Program-made: the position numbers and the translations under genes
Assembly (NCBI RefSeq): GCF_000949425.1
Contig: NZ_CP010976.1
Location: forward strand, 4,650,001 to 4,714,000
Length of the DNA: 64,000 nt
Direction: 5' to 3'
Origin: Paenibacillus sp. IHBB 10380
GTDB lineage: Bacteria > Bacillota > Bacilli > Paenibacillales > Paenibacillaceae
Notes under the pieces: generated by a model
The model's database searches: none
What the model saw: only the letters and a program-made list of their open reading frames with translations
Told to the model about the DNA's origin: nothing
In this document: positions 17,588 through 26,024 of the stretch, piece after piece
Layout of the letters: each line of letters starts with the position of its first letter
How positions within the stretch are numbered: the stretch's first letter is position 1

Positions 17588-18580
17588 CTACTCACGAGCC
17601 CATGCATCTAGCAGGGATATAGCATTTAAACGTCCTTCCCATGTTAAAGCTAATAAAGCTAGACCACGGTGACTTCTCCCCTGTGAAATTCTCTGCGCCT
17701 CGACCCATGCCTCTCGTGGCAAACGAAAAAAAGCACTGATCAAGAACCGTTCAGCCGGATTTAACGGGTGTATTCCTACATAGCCACGCAACAACCCATG
17801 AATAAACTCGGGATTAAATTGTGTGGTATTGGAGAGCGTTTTGGCAATTTCGTAATAAATAGATCCTTTTCTTAAACAATCCCAATCAACTAGGAACAGC
17901 CCTTTTGAATTGATTACAATATTAGGTATGGTGACATCACCATGAATTAATGCAGGGTGGTTCGGCTCATCTGCAATGATGTGTCTAACTTCGGGCGTGT
18001 TCATCATACCCCATGCTTCATGAGCTAAATGAATGCACTGATGACCATGTTTTCTAAACCATTTTTTAGGAATCGTGTTCTTAGAGTTAATTTTACGCAG
18101 GCGTGATTGAAAGAGGTGGCCTTGAATTTGAAAGTTTTTAATTTGTTTTTTGGTAGATGAGGACATCTTTGCGTGGTCATGTTTATATAGCGTGTGAAGG
18201 GTAGCCAAAGCCCTTCCCAAAGCTTCGTAATCCTGAACATTATTTTGCAAACTACGGCCAGTAATCCATTCTGTTACATAGTATCGCTTGCCATTGCTGT
18301 TCACAGAATACTTACCGGATCGTGTAGTGAGCCATTTTGGACAATTGGGATAATGCGCTTTTTTTAATTTCTTGATATACGAAAAGAGTTGTTCTTTGGT
18401 CAATCTCTGATCGAGCTTGCGGATATACAACGCTTTAATTAGAAATCTGCCTTTATCTGTCGACGCACAATAGACCGCATTTTTTTTGTATAAAGAATCG
18501 TGCGTCTTAACACGACGTAAATGCAGCCCATATCGGTCGGTGATGCTCTTAAACTTAGCATGCTGATATCGATTTAGCAC
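17588..18580 (-). CDS. CotS-like aminoglycoside phosphotransferase-fold protein
   Basis: A 330-residue APH-fold kinase homologue. It has an N-lobe with a Lys in FLIKALYIRK, a catalytic loop LIHGDVTIPNIVI (about residue 210) and a metal site FLVDWDC. It resembles spore coat kinases CotS/YsxE and is upstream of a related gene. GGAGG overlaps the first in-frame ATG (18595), so the GTG at 18578-18580, 8-10 nt downstream of it, is taken as the start. The sequence is very basic, which fits a coat protein. Confidence 0.8.
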   Translation of the reverse strand: MLNRYQHAKFKSITDRYGLHLRRVKTHDSLYKKNAVYCASTDKGRFLIKALYIRKLDQRLTKEQLFSYIKKLKKAHYPNCPKWLTTRSGKYSVNSNGKRYYVTEWITGRSLQNNVQDYEALGRALATLHTLYKHDHAKMSSSTKKQIKNFQIQGHLFQSRLRKINSKNTIPKKWFRKHGHQCIHLAHEAWGMMNTPEVRHIIADEPNHPALIHGDVTIPNIVINSKGLFLVDWDCLRKGSIYYEIAKTLSNTTQFNPEFIHGLLRGYVGIHPLNPAERFLISAFFRLPREAWVEAQRISQGRSHRGLALLALTWEGRLNAISLLDAWARE

Positions 18581-18722
18581 CCCGCGCTCCTCCATTTCTT
18601 ACAATAATGAAGCCTATGGATCATTGTATTCAGCATAGGTTGTGAAGTTTCTAATTCACTGCCATTTGTTCACCATAAGCTTCAATTGCAAGTAGGCATT
18701 ACGTAGGGTACGGCTTGTCCTC

Positions 18723-19208
18723 TTAGGATTCCACCGCGATATAAATCTGTACCACAGCATCCTCAGGACTGAAATCATTCACATCATATAGCTCGAAATC
18801 TCCGCTAAATGTTCTCTTGATTGTAGAGTCTTCGAAAGTCATCCAAATCTCCTGCCACGCCTCTATGACCACTTGTTGAAAGGGGCCCCTCTTCGTCTCA
18901 AAAACCATATAATGAGCTTCAGGGATCGTAGCCTGCTCCAACCCCTCAGCTAGACTGCTATTGTCACCACACTCATGTCCAATAATAACGTTGTATTCAC
19001 CTGTCGCATCACTCTCATAGTCTGTGTACAGCGCATAAATCAAATGTGGATGATCCACATCAATCTGTGATGCCATGTCGCTCTGGAAATAACGCCCCCA
19101 CAACCCAGGTATCAGACCCTTCGGTCCCGTCTCTTGTCTATTTGTTGTTCTTGCACTTACACCTGTAAGTGTCATTTGGGGCTTGTGCTCTTGGCTGGTC
19201 TTCATCAT
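18723..19208 (-). CDS. GyrI-like/AraC effector-binding domain protein
   Basis: A 161-residue stand-alone small-molecule-binding domain of the GyrI/SHS2 type. Visible features are the GLIPGLWGRYFQ block, LIYALYTDYESDATGEYNVIIG with the conserved acidic and Tyr residues, and YMVFETKRGPFQQVV. It ends with the FELYD strand and VQIYIAV. Such domains bind drugs or amphipathic cations, alone or behind an AraC HTH; no HTH is present here. GGAGG lies 8 nt before the ATG. Ligand unknown. Confidence 0.78.
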   Translation of the reverse strand: MMKTSQEHKPQMTLTGVSARTTNRQETGPKGLIPGLWGRYFQSDMASQIDVDHPHLIYALYTDYESDATGEYNVIIGHECGDNSSLAEGLEQATIPEAHYMVFETKRGPFQQVVIEAWQEIWMTFEDSTIKRTFSGDFELYDVNDFSPEDAVVQIYIAVES

Positions 19209-19283
19209 TTATGTTTCCTCCTTTCATCGTTTTCACTATTGTACCGTGAGGAAGTTGACAACTGTATGTCTAGTTCCTATTAA

Positions 19284-19320
19284 TAAAAAAAAGAGATTGA
19301 AATGCCCAGAGTAGACAATC
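19284..19320 (-). terminator. Probable terminator of the MazG gene
   Basis: GATTG (19295-19299) and CAATC (19316-19320) form a short stem. On the minus strand it is followed by CTCTTTTTTTATT. Confidence 0.45.
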
Positions 19321-19348
19321 CAACCTCTTGTTATATACCTAATGAATG

Positions 19349-19672
19349 TCACTTCTCACTTGGATACCGATCATACAACTTTTTTTGATGGGCTTGAAAA
19401 ATATCTTCAAGATTGATGTCATACTTATTTGCAATAACCGTAATATTCCCTAAAACATCGCCAAGTTCTTCTACTAATTCTTGTTTTTGCTCAACGTATG
19501 TTCCACTATGTTCATCTGGTCGATCTCGACCAATCTCCAATGCTCTTATTGCTCGTGCTACTTCCCCTGTTTCCTCTGCTAGAAATCCAATACGAACAAA
19601 AATATTAAGTTCAGACCAGCCTCTTAATTCATAATATTCTTTAACCCATTGTTGAAATTCATGAACGTCCAT
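19349..19672 (-). CDS. MazG-type nucleotide pyrophosphohydrolase
   Basis: A 107-residue single-domain MazG protein. It has the metal-binding motif EETGEVARA (E-x-x-E) and a later EELGDVLGN (E-x-x-D), the four acidic residues of the all-alpha NTP pyrophosphatase fold. Such enzymes hydrolyse non-canonical (d)NTPs to the monophosphate. The frame is open to 19720, but GGGAG sits 9 nt before the ATG at 19670-19672, giving the N-terminus MDVHEFQQWVKEYY. It is divergent from the LOG-family gene. Confidence 0.85.
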   Translation of the reverse strand: MDVHEFQQWVKEYYELRGWSELNIFVRIGFLAEETGEVARAIRALEIGRDRPDEHSGTYVEQKQELVEELGDVLGNITVIANKYDINLEDIFQAHQKKLYDRYPSEK

Positions 19673-19775
19673 CAATAGAATCTCCCTTATTAAAAGATTT
19701 AATTTAATCCGAAGATTCATTATACTTAAAGTTATAATTCAATTCATACCAAATAATTATTGTGATGGAGGAACT

Positions 19776-20357
19776 ATGAAAAAAATAGCGGTTTTCTGTG
19801 GATCAAGTGACGGAGCTTCACCTGCTTATAAAGAGGGAGCTATTCATCTAGGTAAAGAGCTAGCAAAACGAGGCATTACCCTTGTCTATGGTGGAGCTAG
19901 TGTTGGAATTATGGGAACATTAGCAGATGCTGTCTTGGAATCAGGAGGACAGGTTATTGGAGTCATTCCACAAATGTTAGAGGATAGAGAGATATCTCAT
20001 CCGAATTTAACGGAGTTGATCATAGTCGATTCTATGCACGAAAGAAAAACAAAGATGGTTGAACTAGCGGATGGGTTTATTGCTTTACCTGGGGGACCTG
20101 GAACATTAGAAGAATTTTTCGAGGTTTTCACTTGGGCGCAACTCGGACTTCATCAAAAGCCTTGTGGGATTTTGAATATTAATCATTATTATGATTTACT
20201 TATTTCTTTTTTTGACCATATGAATGAACAACAATTTTTACAAGACAAGTATCGTTCCATGGCTCTAGTGGATTCAAATCCAGCAGATTTACTTGAGAAA
20301 TTCAATATGTATATCCCACCTACTGTGAAGACCTATATTAAAAAAAATCAAACATAA
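19776..20357 (+). CDS. LOG-family nucleotide 5'-monophosphate phosphoribohydrolase
   Basis: A 193-residue protein of the LOG (lysine decarboxylase-like) family. It begins KKIAVFCGSSDG and contains the catalytic motif ALPGGPGTLEEFFE (PGGxGTxxE, about residues 107-120) and the ERKTKM helix. LOG enzymes release the base from cytokinin or purine 5'-monophosphates. It is close in type to B. subtilis YvdD. A GATGGAGG ribosome binding site precedes the ATG, and a strong terminator follows. Confidence 0.88.
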   Translation: MKKIAVFCGSSDGASPAYKEGAIHLGKELAKRGITLVYGGASVGIMGTLADAVLESGGQVIGVIPQMLEDREISHPNLTELIIVDSMHERKTKMVELADGFIALPGGPGTLEEFFEVFTWAQLGLHQKPCGILNINHYYDLLISFFDHMNEQQFLQDKYRSMALVDSNPADLLEKFNMYIPPTVKTYIKKNQT

Positions 20358-20372
20358 TAAGGCTCAACAACA

Positions 20373-20420
20373 AAACAAGTTATCACAACACGGTATTATA
20401 AGTGTTATGATAACTTGTTT
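20373..20420. terminator. Bidirectional terminator
   Basis: A 13-bp perfect stem with arms 20373-20385 and 20408-20420 (AACAAGTTATCA core) and an inner ACAC/GTGT. It lies between the convergent LOG and ATL genes. Confidence 0.88.
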
Positions 20421-20430
20421 CATTCTAGCT

Positions 20431-20778
20431 TTATTCACACTCAGGAGTATGCAGATAATAAGCCAGATCAATGACTTCATTCTCATCTAGCTCGACGCCT
20501 TCATCCTTCAGATAGAGAATCTGCATGGCATGCCCTTCCTCATCCTGAATGGCTATTTGTCCCTTCGCATTAACTACCCTGTGCCAAGGAAGCTTATAGC
20601 GTCTGCCTAATGAATGAAGGATTCGAACAACCTGTCTAGCGCCCCGTGGACTGCCAGCCATTGCCGCTATCTGACCGTAAGTCATGACACGCCCCTCTGG
20701 AATCGCCTTAATAACTTCAATCACACGTAATGTGTAGGGCTTCAGTTCCTTCCCCGCTTCGGGCTCCCTAGAGTTCAC
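20431..20778 (-). CDS. Alkyltransferase-like (ATL) DNA-lesion-binding protein
   Basis: A 115-residue protein homologous to the C-terminal domain of O6-alkylguanine-DNA alkyltransferase. The DNA-binding part GRVMTYGQIAAMAGSPRGARQVVRIL is normal, but the active-site PCHRV motif reads PWHRVV, with Trp for the acceptor Cys. It therefore cannot transfer alkyl groups. ATL proteins bind O6-alkylguanine and hand it to nucleotide excision repair. The start is GTG 20776-20778, with AAGGGG upstream; the adjacent TTG is an alternative. Confidence 0.85.
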   Translation of the reverse strand: MNSREPEAGKELKPYTLRVIEVIKAIPEGRVMTYGQIAAMAGSPRGARQVVRILHSLGRRYKLPWHRVVNAKGQIAIQDEEGHAMQILYLKDEGVELDENEVIDLAYYLHTPECE

Positions 20779-20841
20779 CAAAACAACCCCTTCACTTCTT
20801 AAATAATCAACAAACGGATAATATCAGCGTACTTATGCATA

Positions 20842-21453
20842 TTATTCAGGACGTTCTATAGTAAAGATCTCGCCCAATTTTGCGTAGGAATGACCAGCCA
20901 GCCGACTTACCGGCTTCAGCCCCTCGGGATCAATATATCCATTGTGATATAAGGATTCTGCAATATGAAAGCAGATCACTCTTCCAATTAGCAGATCCGT
21001 GGCAGGAGATTCTTCTGTCCCTCCAAGAGGTATGACATGTTCAAGAAGACATTCCATCCGAATGTTAGCTTCGGCTATACCTGGCACACTCACCTTGTTA
21101 CTTTTCGTAGGGGTAAGCCCTGCCAAGACCACTTCACTTTCATCTGGCGGTAAGCTTGCAGCAGTCTGATTTATCTGTGCAATAAAGGATTCATCTGAGA
21201 TATGAACGACAAATTCACCTGTTGCCATAGCATTCCTAGCTGTATCTTTGGACTGACCCATCTTACGATTTACAGATATGGATACCATCGGAGGATCAGC
21301 CGTTACGATGTTGAAATAACTAAAGGGCGCGGCATTCAGAATTCCAGTACTTGATAGCGTCGTTACGAAAGCAATCGGCCTAGGGACAATGCTACCAATG
21401 AGTAATTTGTAATTATCCCGTTCACTTTGGTCTAAGGGATCGATCATAATCAT
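20842..21453 (-). CDS. Flavin reductase-like FMN-binding split-barrel protein
   Basis: A 203-residue protein of the flavin reductase-like domain family. Typical blocks are YKLLIGSIVPRPIAFVTTLS at the N-terminus, NAAPFSYFNIVTADPPMVSIS and KDTARNAMATGEFVV, which form the FMN-binding barrel. It is probably an NAD(P)H:flavin oxidoreductase or an FMN-binding oxidase; the substrate is unknown. GGAGG is 7 nt before the second in-frame ATG (21451-21453), which is preferred to the ATG at 21459. Confidence 0.85.
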   Translation of the reverse strand: MIMIDPLDQSERDNYKLLIGSIVPRPIAFVTTLSSTGILNAAPFSYFNIVTADPPMVSISVNRKMGQSKDTARNAMATGEFVVHISDESFIAQINQTAASLPPDESEVVLAGLTPTKSNKVSVPGIAEANIRMECLLEHVIPLGGTEESPATDLLIGRVICFHIAESLYHNGYIDPEGLKPVSRLAGHSYAKLGEIFTIERPE

Positions 21454-21582
21454 CTTCATTCCTCCTTCCCACTTTCTAAGGATATCCTCACTATAACTAA
21501 TGAATCATACTCCATTATCCTCCATTAACACTCTTACTTCAATCGCGGGGTAAGATGGCTTTAACTCTATTCCCTTTGCTTA

Positions 21583-21984
21583 TTAGTTAAGTAACGCATC
21601 CATGGAATAGGCTCCTGCACCGGTTAAGGCAATTCCTATAGCGACAACAATAAGCAACAAGTTATATTCATATCCATTAGCTGTTGCCCAATAACCATTA
21701 CTTCCATGCACTTTAACGATAGCTCCGAGCATCGTTAGAACGATCAGCAGAGCGCCAACTTCAGTAAATAATCCTGCTGCAAACAACAAGCCTCCAAGAA
21801 GCTCTGCCAGTCCAGCACCCACAGCCATAGCTACACCCGGCTTAATGCCTATCGATTCCATCCAGCCTCCCGTTCCTTTGGGACCATATCCACCGAACCA
21901 ACCGAACAACTTTTGTGCACCATGTCCTACGAAGCTTAAACCTACAACTAATCGAATGATGAGTAATCCCAAAGCAATAGCCAT
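21583..21984 (-). CDS. DoxX-family membrane protein
   Basis: A 133-residue four-helix membrane protein. It has the DoxX hallmark LSFVGHGAQKLFGWFGGYGPKGTGGWMESIG and the later GLAELLGGLLFAAGL helix. Family members associate with redox or thiol stress systems; the precise role is not known. GGGGGA upstream selects the ATG at 21982-21984 over the ATG at 21999. It is monocistronic. Confidence 0.85.
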   Translation of the reverse strand: MAIALGLLIIRLVVGLSFVGHGAQKLFGWFGGYGPKGTGGWMESIGIKPGVAMAVGAGLAELLGGLLFAAGLFTEVGALLIVLTMLGAIVKVHGSNGYWATANGYEYNLLLIVVAIGIALTGAGAYSMDALLN

Positions 21985-22092
21985 TATTAATTCCCCCATT
22001 TTTTAAATTATCTTAATATAAAGATACTTTATGATGAGATTAATGTCAACGACTATTTCTTTAGATATCTATCTCTCTTTAGAACACTAACG

Positions 22093-22156
22093 GAAACACC
22101 TAAAAGCCACATACATGACCATCGAGGTCATTTGCATGTGGCTTTTAGGGTGTTTC
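22093..22156. terminator. Long terminator hairpin after the Alo-like pair
   Basis: A near-perfect stem with arms from 22093 and to 22156 (GAAACACC / GGGTGTTTC, then AAAAGCCACAT / ATGTGGCTTTT, then ATGACC / GGTCAT). It insulates the minus-strand receptor-peptide pair from doxX. Confidence 0.82.
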
Positions 22157-22214
22157 TTCTTACTTACGCTTAACTAAGCTAATAAAGATGCTGTCTTTGA
22201 ACATCGAAAAATTC

Positions 22215-22346
22215 CTAAGTAAATCCACCAGAACCATGGATCATAGGAGCCACTACTTCTGAACCTACAATGGGTGGAGCCGGTTGTATGAAAATAAAAA
22301 AGCATAGACTAACTGCCAACAAAGAAGATATCATTTTCCGCATCAT
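22215..22346 (-). CDS. Exported pro-peptide of an AloP/Phr type signalling pair
   Basis: A 42-43 residue ORF overlapping the 3' end of the receptor gene. After MRKM comes a hydrophobic export segment (ISSLLAVSLCFFIFI), then the short polar tail QPAPPIVGSEVV and the end APMIHGSGGFT. This is the layout of Phr/AimP/AloP pro-peptides, where the C-terminal few residues become the imported signal. AAAGGAG lies just upstream; of three consecutive ATGs the second (22346) or third (22343) best fits the spacing. The signal is probably within the last 6-10 residues, but the cleavage sites are not known. It is probably co-transcribed with the receptor and ends at the same terminator. Confidence 0.78.
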   Translation of the reverse strand: MMRKMISSLLAVSLCFFIFIQPAPPIVGSEVVAPMIHGSGGFT

Positions 22347-23709
22347 CATGAACTCCTTTAATAATAGTTTTATACTTATGTAAGGCTTCTGTCGAAGCAA
22401 GATGTCTTAACTCTTCAAATAATTTCATACAGAGGATAATGTTCGCCTTATTATTCATAATAACAGAATATTCCAAACTAATCAAAACATACCGATTTGC
22501 TATCTCATGCCGAGAATTTTTATAATGATAATAAGCAACTTCATAAAAAAAGTTCGTATACCTATCCATACTTAACTGATGGTCATAATCTCCCATCGCA
22601 AAATCCAGATGAGAATAAGAAGAAATATTGTCCTCAAACTTTAGAAGAATATCGTCTACATTGATATCATATTCATTCGCAACCTTCATAACGATTTCTA
22701 ATCCCGGAAGAATTTCACTTTCCTTATCCTCAATATATGATACATATTCAGGAAGGACTTCTAGCTTTCCTGCTTTCAGCTCAAACACATAGAAATTTGC
22801 CTTTGACCACTCGCTAAACTTAGTAACACAGCTCTTGCCTTCTTCACCTAATCCCATGAACCAACTCAAATCAGCATAGCGATTATTATATTCCTGTGCC
22901 TGTTCGTAATCTTTTCGATGGTCACACACTTCCGCTCTCATCACATAGGCATATGCGTAATAAACAACCAATGGATATTTTGTCTTTCTATTTGATTCAT
23001 CATATCTGTTAGACTCACATTCATATTTGTATAGACTTGCCACCAATCTTTCTAACTGCACGGCAATCTCATCTAAACGCTCCCATACATGAAGTGAAGT
23101 ATAAACATTACCCAAATCTCGTAGTGCGTCGAGCTGCTCGTCTTCAGGTAGCCGATTAATAAAGGGATCAAACTGACTAACGGCCTTTAAATTAATCATA
23201 TTATCTGTTCCTATCTTTTCTTTAAATAACCGATATTGAGAAATAGCTAGCCTCTCGGAATGTTGGTACTTCTCACCTTCAGCAACACATTTGTACAGCA
23301 AGGCTGCTGCTTGGGTCCAACCTTGTTTGTAGAGCAATTCTGCCGTATTAAATATTCCAGGAATAAATGAAAGATCATCGGCAAGCCGCTGCAATACATT
23401 CTCAATACACTCGTACCTTTCAAGCTCTGCACACCGTTGTAGGAAGGGTCTTAACCGTCGCCAATTCGGTGCATTCACAATAAAGCATTCATCCATATAC
23501 AACTCATATAATGCTCCCTCTGGAAGCCCCATTGCTGCTGTAATTAGATCCAAATGACTTACAGCAATAGGCTTAGGTGGATTACGATTAATAATCGCAC
23601 TTAGAATCCCTTTGTTCATGCCAGTTGCTTTGGATAATCCTTGTAGGCTCACTCTATTTCTTCTTATGTAGTCTTCTATTTCTGAGCGGATCGTGGTGTT
23701 AGATTTCAA
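22309..23709 (-). CDS. RNPP-type peptide receptor, HTH plus TPR (AloR/AimR-like)
   Basis: A 466-residue regulator. An N-terminal helix-turn-helix (about residues 6-65; VSLQGLSKATGMNKGILSAI) is followed by about 400 residues of helical hairpin repeats of the TPR kind, ending with KTIIKGVHDDAENDIF. This layout is shared by AimR, PlcR/PrgX and the Alo receptors of Paenibacillus, which bind a short imported peptide in the TPR groove. AGGGGGTG upstream favours the TTG at 23707-23709. The end overlaps the pro-peptide gene by about 38 nt, a strong sign of a cognate pair. Target promoters are unknown. Confidence 0.8.
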   Translation of the reverse strand: MKSNTTIRSEIEDYIRRNRVSLQGLSKATGMNKGILSAIINRNPPKPIAVSHLDLITAAMGLPEGALYELYMDECFIVNAPNWRRLRPFLQRCAELERYECIENVLQRLADDLSFIPGIFNTAELLYKQGWTQAAALLYKCVAEGEKYQHSERLAISQYRLFKEKIGTDNMINLKAVSQFDPFINRLPEDEQLDALRDLGNVYTSLHVWERLDEIAVQLERLVASLYKYECESNRYDESNRKTKYPLVVYYAYAYVMRAEVCDHRKDYEQAQEYNNRYADLSWFMGLGEEGKSCVTKFSEWSKANFYVFELKAGKLEVLPEYVSYIEDKESEILPGLEIVMKVANEYDINVDDILLKFEDNISSYSHLDFAMGDYDHQLSMDRYTNFFYEVAYYHYKNSRHEIANRYVLISLEYSVIMNNKANIILCMKLFEELRHLASTEALHKYKTIIKGVHDDAENDIFFVGS

Positions 23710-23870
23710 ATATATCACCCCCTAATAAAAAATATTATAAAACCCATAAAATAGTATTAATGAATTATATATGTAATTTATCCGACGGTCAATAAACATT
23801 CATATAGATTCCTGGTTGTATGGATACCTGTTCATTATCCTCAGTCACCCATGAACACAAAGCCAATAGA

Positions 23871-23899
23871 TTGAAGGATGGACTAGATCGTGATAGAAT
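23871..23899 (+). promoter_or_regulatory. Likely promoter of the CLC-hssRS operon
   Basis: TTGAAG (23871-23876) and TAGAAT (23894-23899) are exactly 17 nt apart. The expected start of transcription is about 23906. Confidence 0.5.
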
Positions 23900-23907
23900 T
23901 TTGGATT

Positions 23908-23969
23908 AGATCGTCTTCTTTTTGAATCTTTTGGTACAAACGGTTCTATAAAGGAGGACGATCTTTTTT
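23908..23969 (+). terminator. Terminator-like hairpin in the leader of the CLC operon
   Basis: AGATCGTC (23908-23915) pairs with GACGATCT (23957-23964), followed by TTTTT. No plus-strand gene ends upstream, so the hairpin lies at the very start of the leader of the CLC-hssRS transcript. An AAAGGAGG sequence lies in the 3' part of the structure. A second copy of TAGATCGT at about 23884 could pair with the same 3' arm, but it lies before the predicted start. It is a candidate attenuator; I do not recognise a known riboswitch here. Confidence 0.5.
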
Positions 23970-24009
23970 CTACCCATTTTACTCATGCTTTAAGGAGATA
24001 TGGATATCG

Positions 24010-25350
24010 ATGCAAAAATTCAAATTGAATTGGGCTCAATTTTCGGACAGATTTGTACATACAGCTTTGCTAAGATCTTTTATTAAATGGATTATCCTAG
24101 GGAGCGGCGTGGGCATATTGTCTGGGACTGCTTCTGCCATTTTCCTAATGAGTCTGGAGTACGTAACCGACCTGAGAATGGAACATCCCTGGCTGTTATT
24201 TCTCTTACCTGCTGGAGGAGCCTTAGTCAGCTTACTTTACCTAAAGCTCGGGAAGAATAGTGCCAAGGGCAATAACTTAATTCTGGAACAAATCAACAAC
24301 GGTAACGAGACGATCCCCCTGCGGATGACGCCTCTCGTTCTATTCGGAACCTTAATTACGCATCTGTTCGGAGGGTCTGCCGGGCGGGAAGGTACTGCTG
24401 TGCAGATGGGCGCAAGCTTAGCTGAAGGATTCGGAAAGCTATTACGAGTGAGTCCCGTTGATCGCAAAATTTTATTGATATGCGGAATTAGCGGCGGCTT
24501 TGGATCGATCTTCGGTACACCCTTAGCCGGTACTATATTTGGACTTGAAGTTCTAGCTATTGGATTAATCCGACATGAAGCCCTACTGCCTGCTTTTGTA
24601 GCGAGCTTCGTTGGTCATCTAGTAACAACATCATTCTGGGGAGTCTCTCATCTTCATTATAATGTAGGTGCTGTTCCCGAATTATCAGCGCTGGTACTCC
24701 TTAAGGTCATATTCGCGTCAATCCTGTTCGGATTGACCAGCATCCTTTTCAGCCAGTTAACTCACTCCCTAAAAAAAGCATATAGCTACGTATTCCGAAA
24801 TCCTATGATCAAAAGCGCCGCAGGGGGTTTAATCATTATCGGCTTAGTCTACTTACTTGGGACAAGGGATTATCTAGGTCTCAGTATTCCGCTTATTCAA
24901 GACTCATTCACGGAGGATGTCTCACCCTTTGCTTTCCTGTGGAAATTGATATTCACTACTCTTACACTGGGCGCCGGTTTCCAAGGTGGGGAAGTTACCC
25001 CTTTATTCGCAATCGGAGCAACGCTAGGGAATGCTCTATCCGGCTTCTTGCATTTATACGCCCCTTTTCTGGCATCCTTGGGCTTTATCGCCGTATTCTG
25101 CGGGGCGACTAACACACCCATCGCTTGTTTTCTTATGGGCATTGAATTGTTCGGATCGAACGGAGCGAATGGAGCAATCTATATGTTTATTGCTTGTCTC
25201 GTCAGCTATTTCTTCTCTGGGCACACAGGCATCTATACATCTCAGCAGATCGGAATTTCCAAATCTCACTTGATACAAGTTCCTGAGGGTGCGACCCTCG
25301 GTACTATAAAACTCGGCAAAAAAGAGAAAAACGGGAGTGAGAAATCATGA
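24010..25350 (+). CDS. CLC-family anion channel/transporter, CLC-F-like
   Basis: A 446-residue polytopic CLC protein. The gating glutamate motif reads GGSAGREGTAVQMG (about residues 117-130) with Thr after the Glu-Gly, and the usual GSGIP is replaced by GNNLI. I recall both changes in the fluoride-exporting CLC-F branch. A later GFQGGEVTPLFAIGATLG is the conserved helix region. It may export fluoride or another halide by proton exchange; ion choice is inferred. The stop overlaps the hssR start as ATGA, so it is translated together with the heme sensor. The ATG lies 12 nt after AAGGAG. Confidence 0.82.
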   Translation: MQKFKLNWAQFSDRFVHTALLRSFIKWIILGSGVGILSGTASAIFLMSLEYVTDLRMEHPWLLFLLPAGGALVSLLYLKLGKNSAKGNNLILEQINNGNETIPLRMTPLVLFGTLITHLFGGSAGREGTAVQMGASLAEGFGKLLRVSPVDRKILLICGISGGFGSIFGTPLAGTIFGLEVLAIGLIRHEALLPAFVASFVGHLVTTSFWGVSHLHYNVGAVPELSALVLLKVIFASILFGLTSILFSQLTHSLKKAYSYVFRNPMIKSAAGGLIIIGLVYLLGTRDYLGLSIPLIQDSFTEDVSPFAFLWKLIFTTLTLGAGFQGGEVTPLFAIGATLGNALSGFLHLYAPFLASLGFIAVFCGATNTPIACFLMGIELFGSNGANGAIYMFIACLVSYFFSGHTGIYTSQQIGISKSHLIQVPEGATLGTIKLGKKEKNGSEKS

Positions 25351-26024
25351 AGAATCTATTGATCGCCGACGATGATCACCATATTCGTACATTATTGAAG
25401 CATGTTCTAACCAGAGATGGTTATCTTGTGCTTGAAGCTGGGGATGGACGGGAAGCTATACAGAAGCTGAAAGAGTCTACCGTGGATCTAGCTATCGTCG
25501 ATATTATGATGCCACATGTGGACGGGCTGGAATTATGCCAATATATTCGGAAAACCTATGACATTCCTATTATATTGTTGACGGCACGCCAACAGCTAAG
25601 TGATAAGGAGCAAGGCTATTTGCACGGAACGGATGACTATGTCACCAAGCCCTTCGAGCCGGAAGAGCTGTTATACCGCATAAAAGCCTTATTTCGTCGC
25701 TACTCCATCGCTTCTGACGATAAGATCCGTTTGAACCGACTGGTCATTGACCGCAAAAACTATGAGATTACTGACGGGGACGATATTCTGCTCCTGCCCG
25801 TGAAGGAGTTTGAATTATTGGCACAACTAGCTCAGTACCCCGGAAGACTATTCTCCCGCGGTGAGTTAATTGAACTGGTGTGGGGAACAGAATATGAAGG
25901 TGATGAACGAACCATTGATGTTCACATTAAGCGTTTGCGTCAGCGATTTATAGATTATCAGGATGACTTTATCATCCGAACAGTTCGAGGGATTGGCTAT
26001 AAAGTGGAGCTGTTCAGCCCATGA
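25347..26024 (+). CDS. hssR: Heme response regulator HssR (OmpR family)
   Basis: A 225-residue response regulator. The receiver domain has DDD at 8-10, the phospho-acceptor Asp52 in AIVDIMMPHVDG and Lys in DDYVTKPFEPEELL. The C-terminal winged helix of OmpR type ends EGDERTIDVHIKRLRQRF and IIRTVRGIGYKVE. The partner kinase matches HssS of Staphylococcus, so this should be HssR, which switches on hrtBA when heme is in excess. Its start overlaps the CLC stop and its stop overlaps the hssS start (ATGA in each case). Confidence 0.88.
   Translation: MKNLLIADDDHHIRTLLKHVLTRDGYLVLEAGDGREAIQKLKESTVDLAIVDIMMPHVDGLELCQYIRKTYDIPIILLTARQQLSDKEQGYLHGTDDYVTKPFEPEELLYRIKALFRRYSIASDDKIRLNRLVIDRKNYEITDGDDILLLPVKEFELLAQLAQYPGRLFSRGELIELVWGTEYEGDERTIDVHIKRLRQRFIDYQDDFIIRTVRGIGYKVELFSP

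Noticed and set aside
23821..23975. Fluoride (crcB) riboswitch before the CLC gene
   Set aside because: The terminator-like hairpin is there, but the conserved opening and pseudoknot sequence of the motif are not seen.
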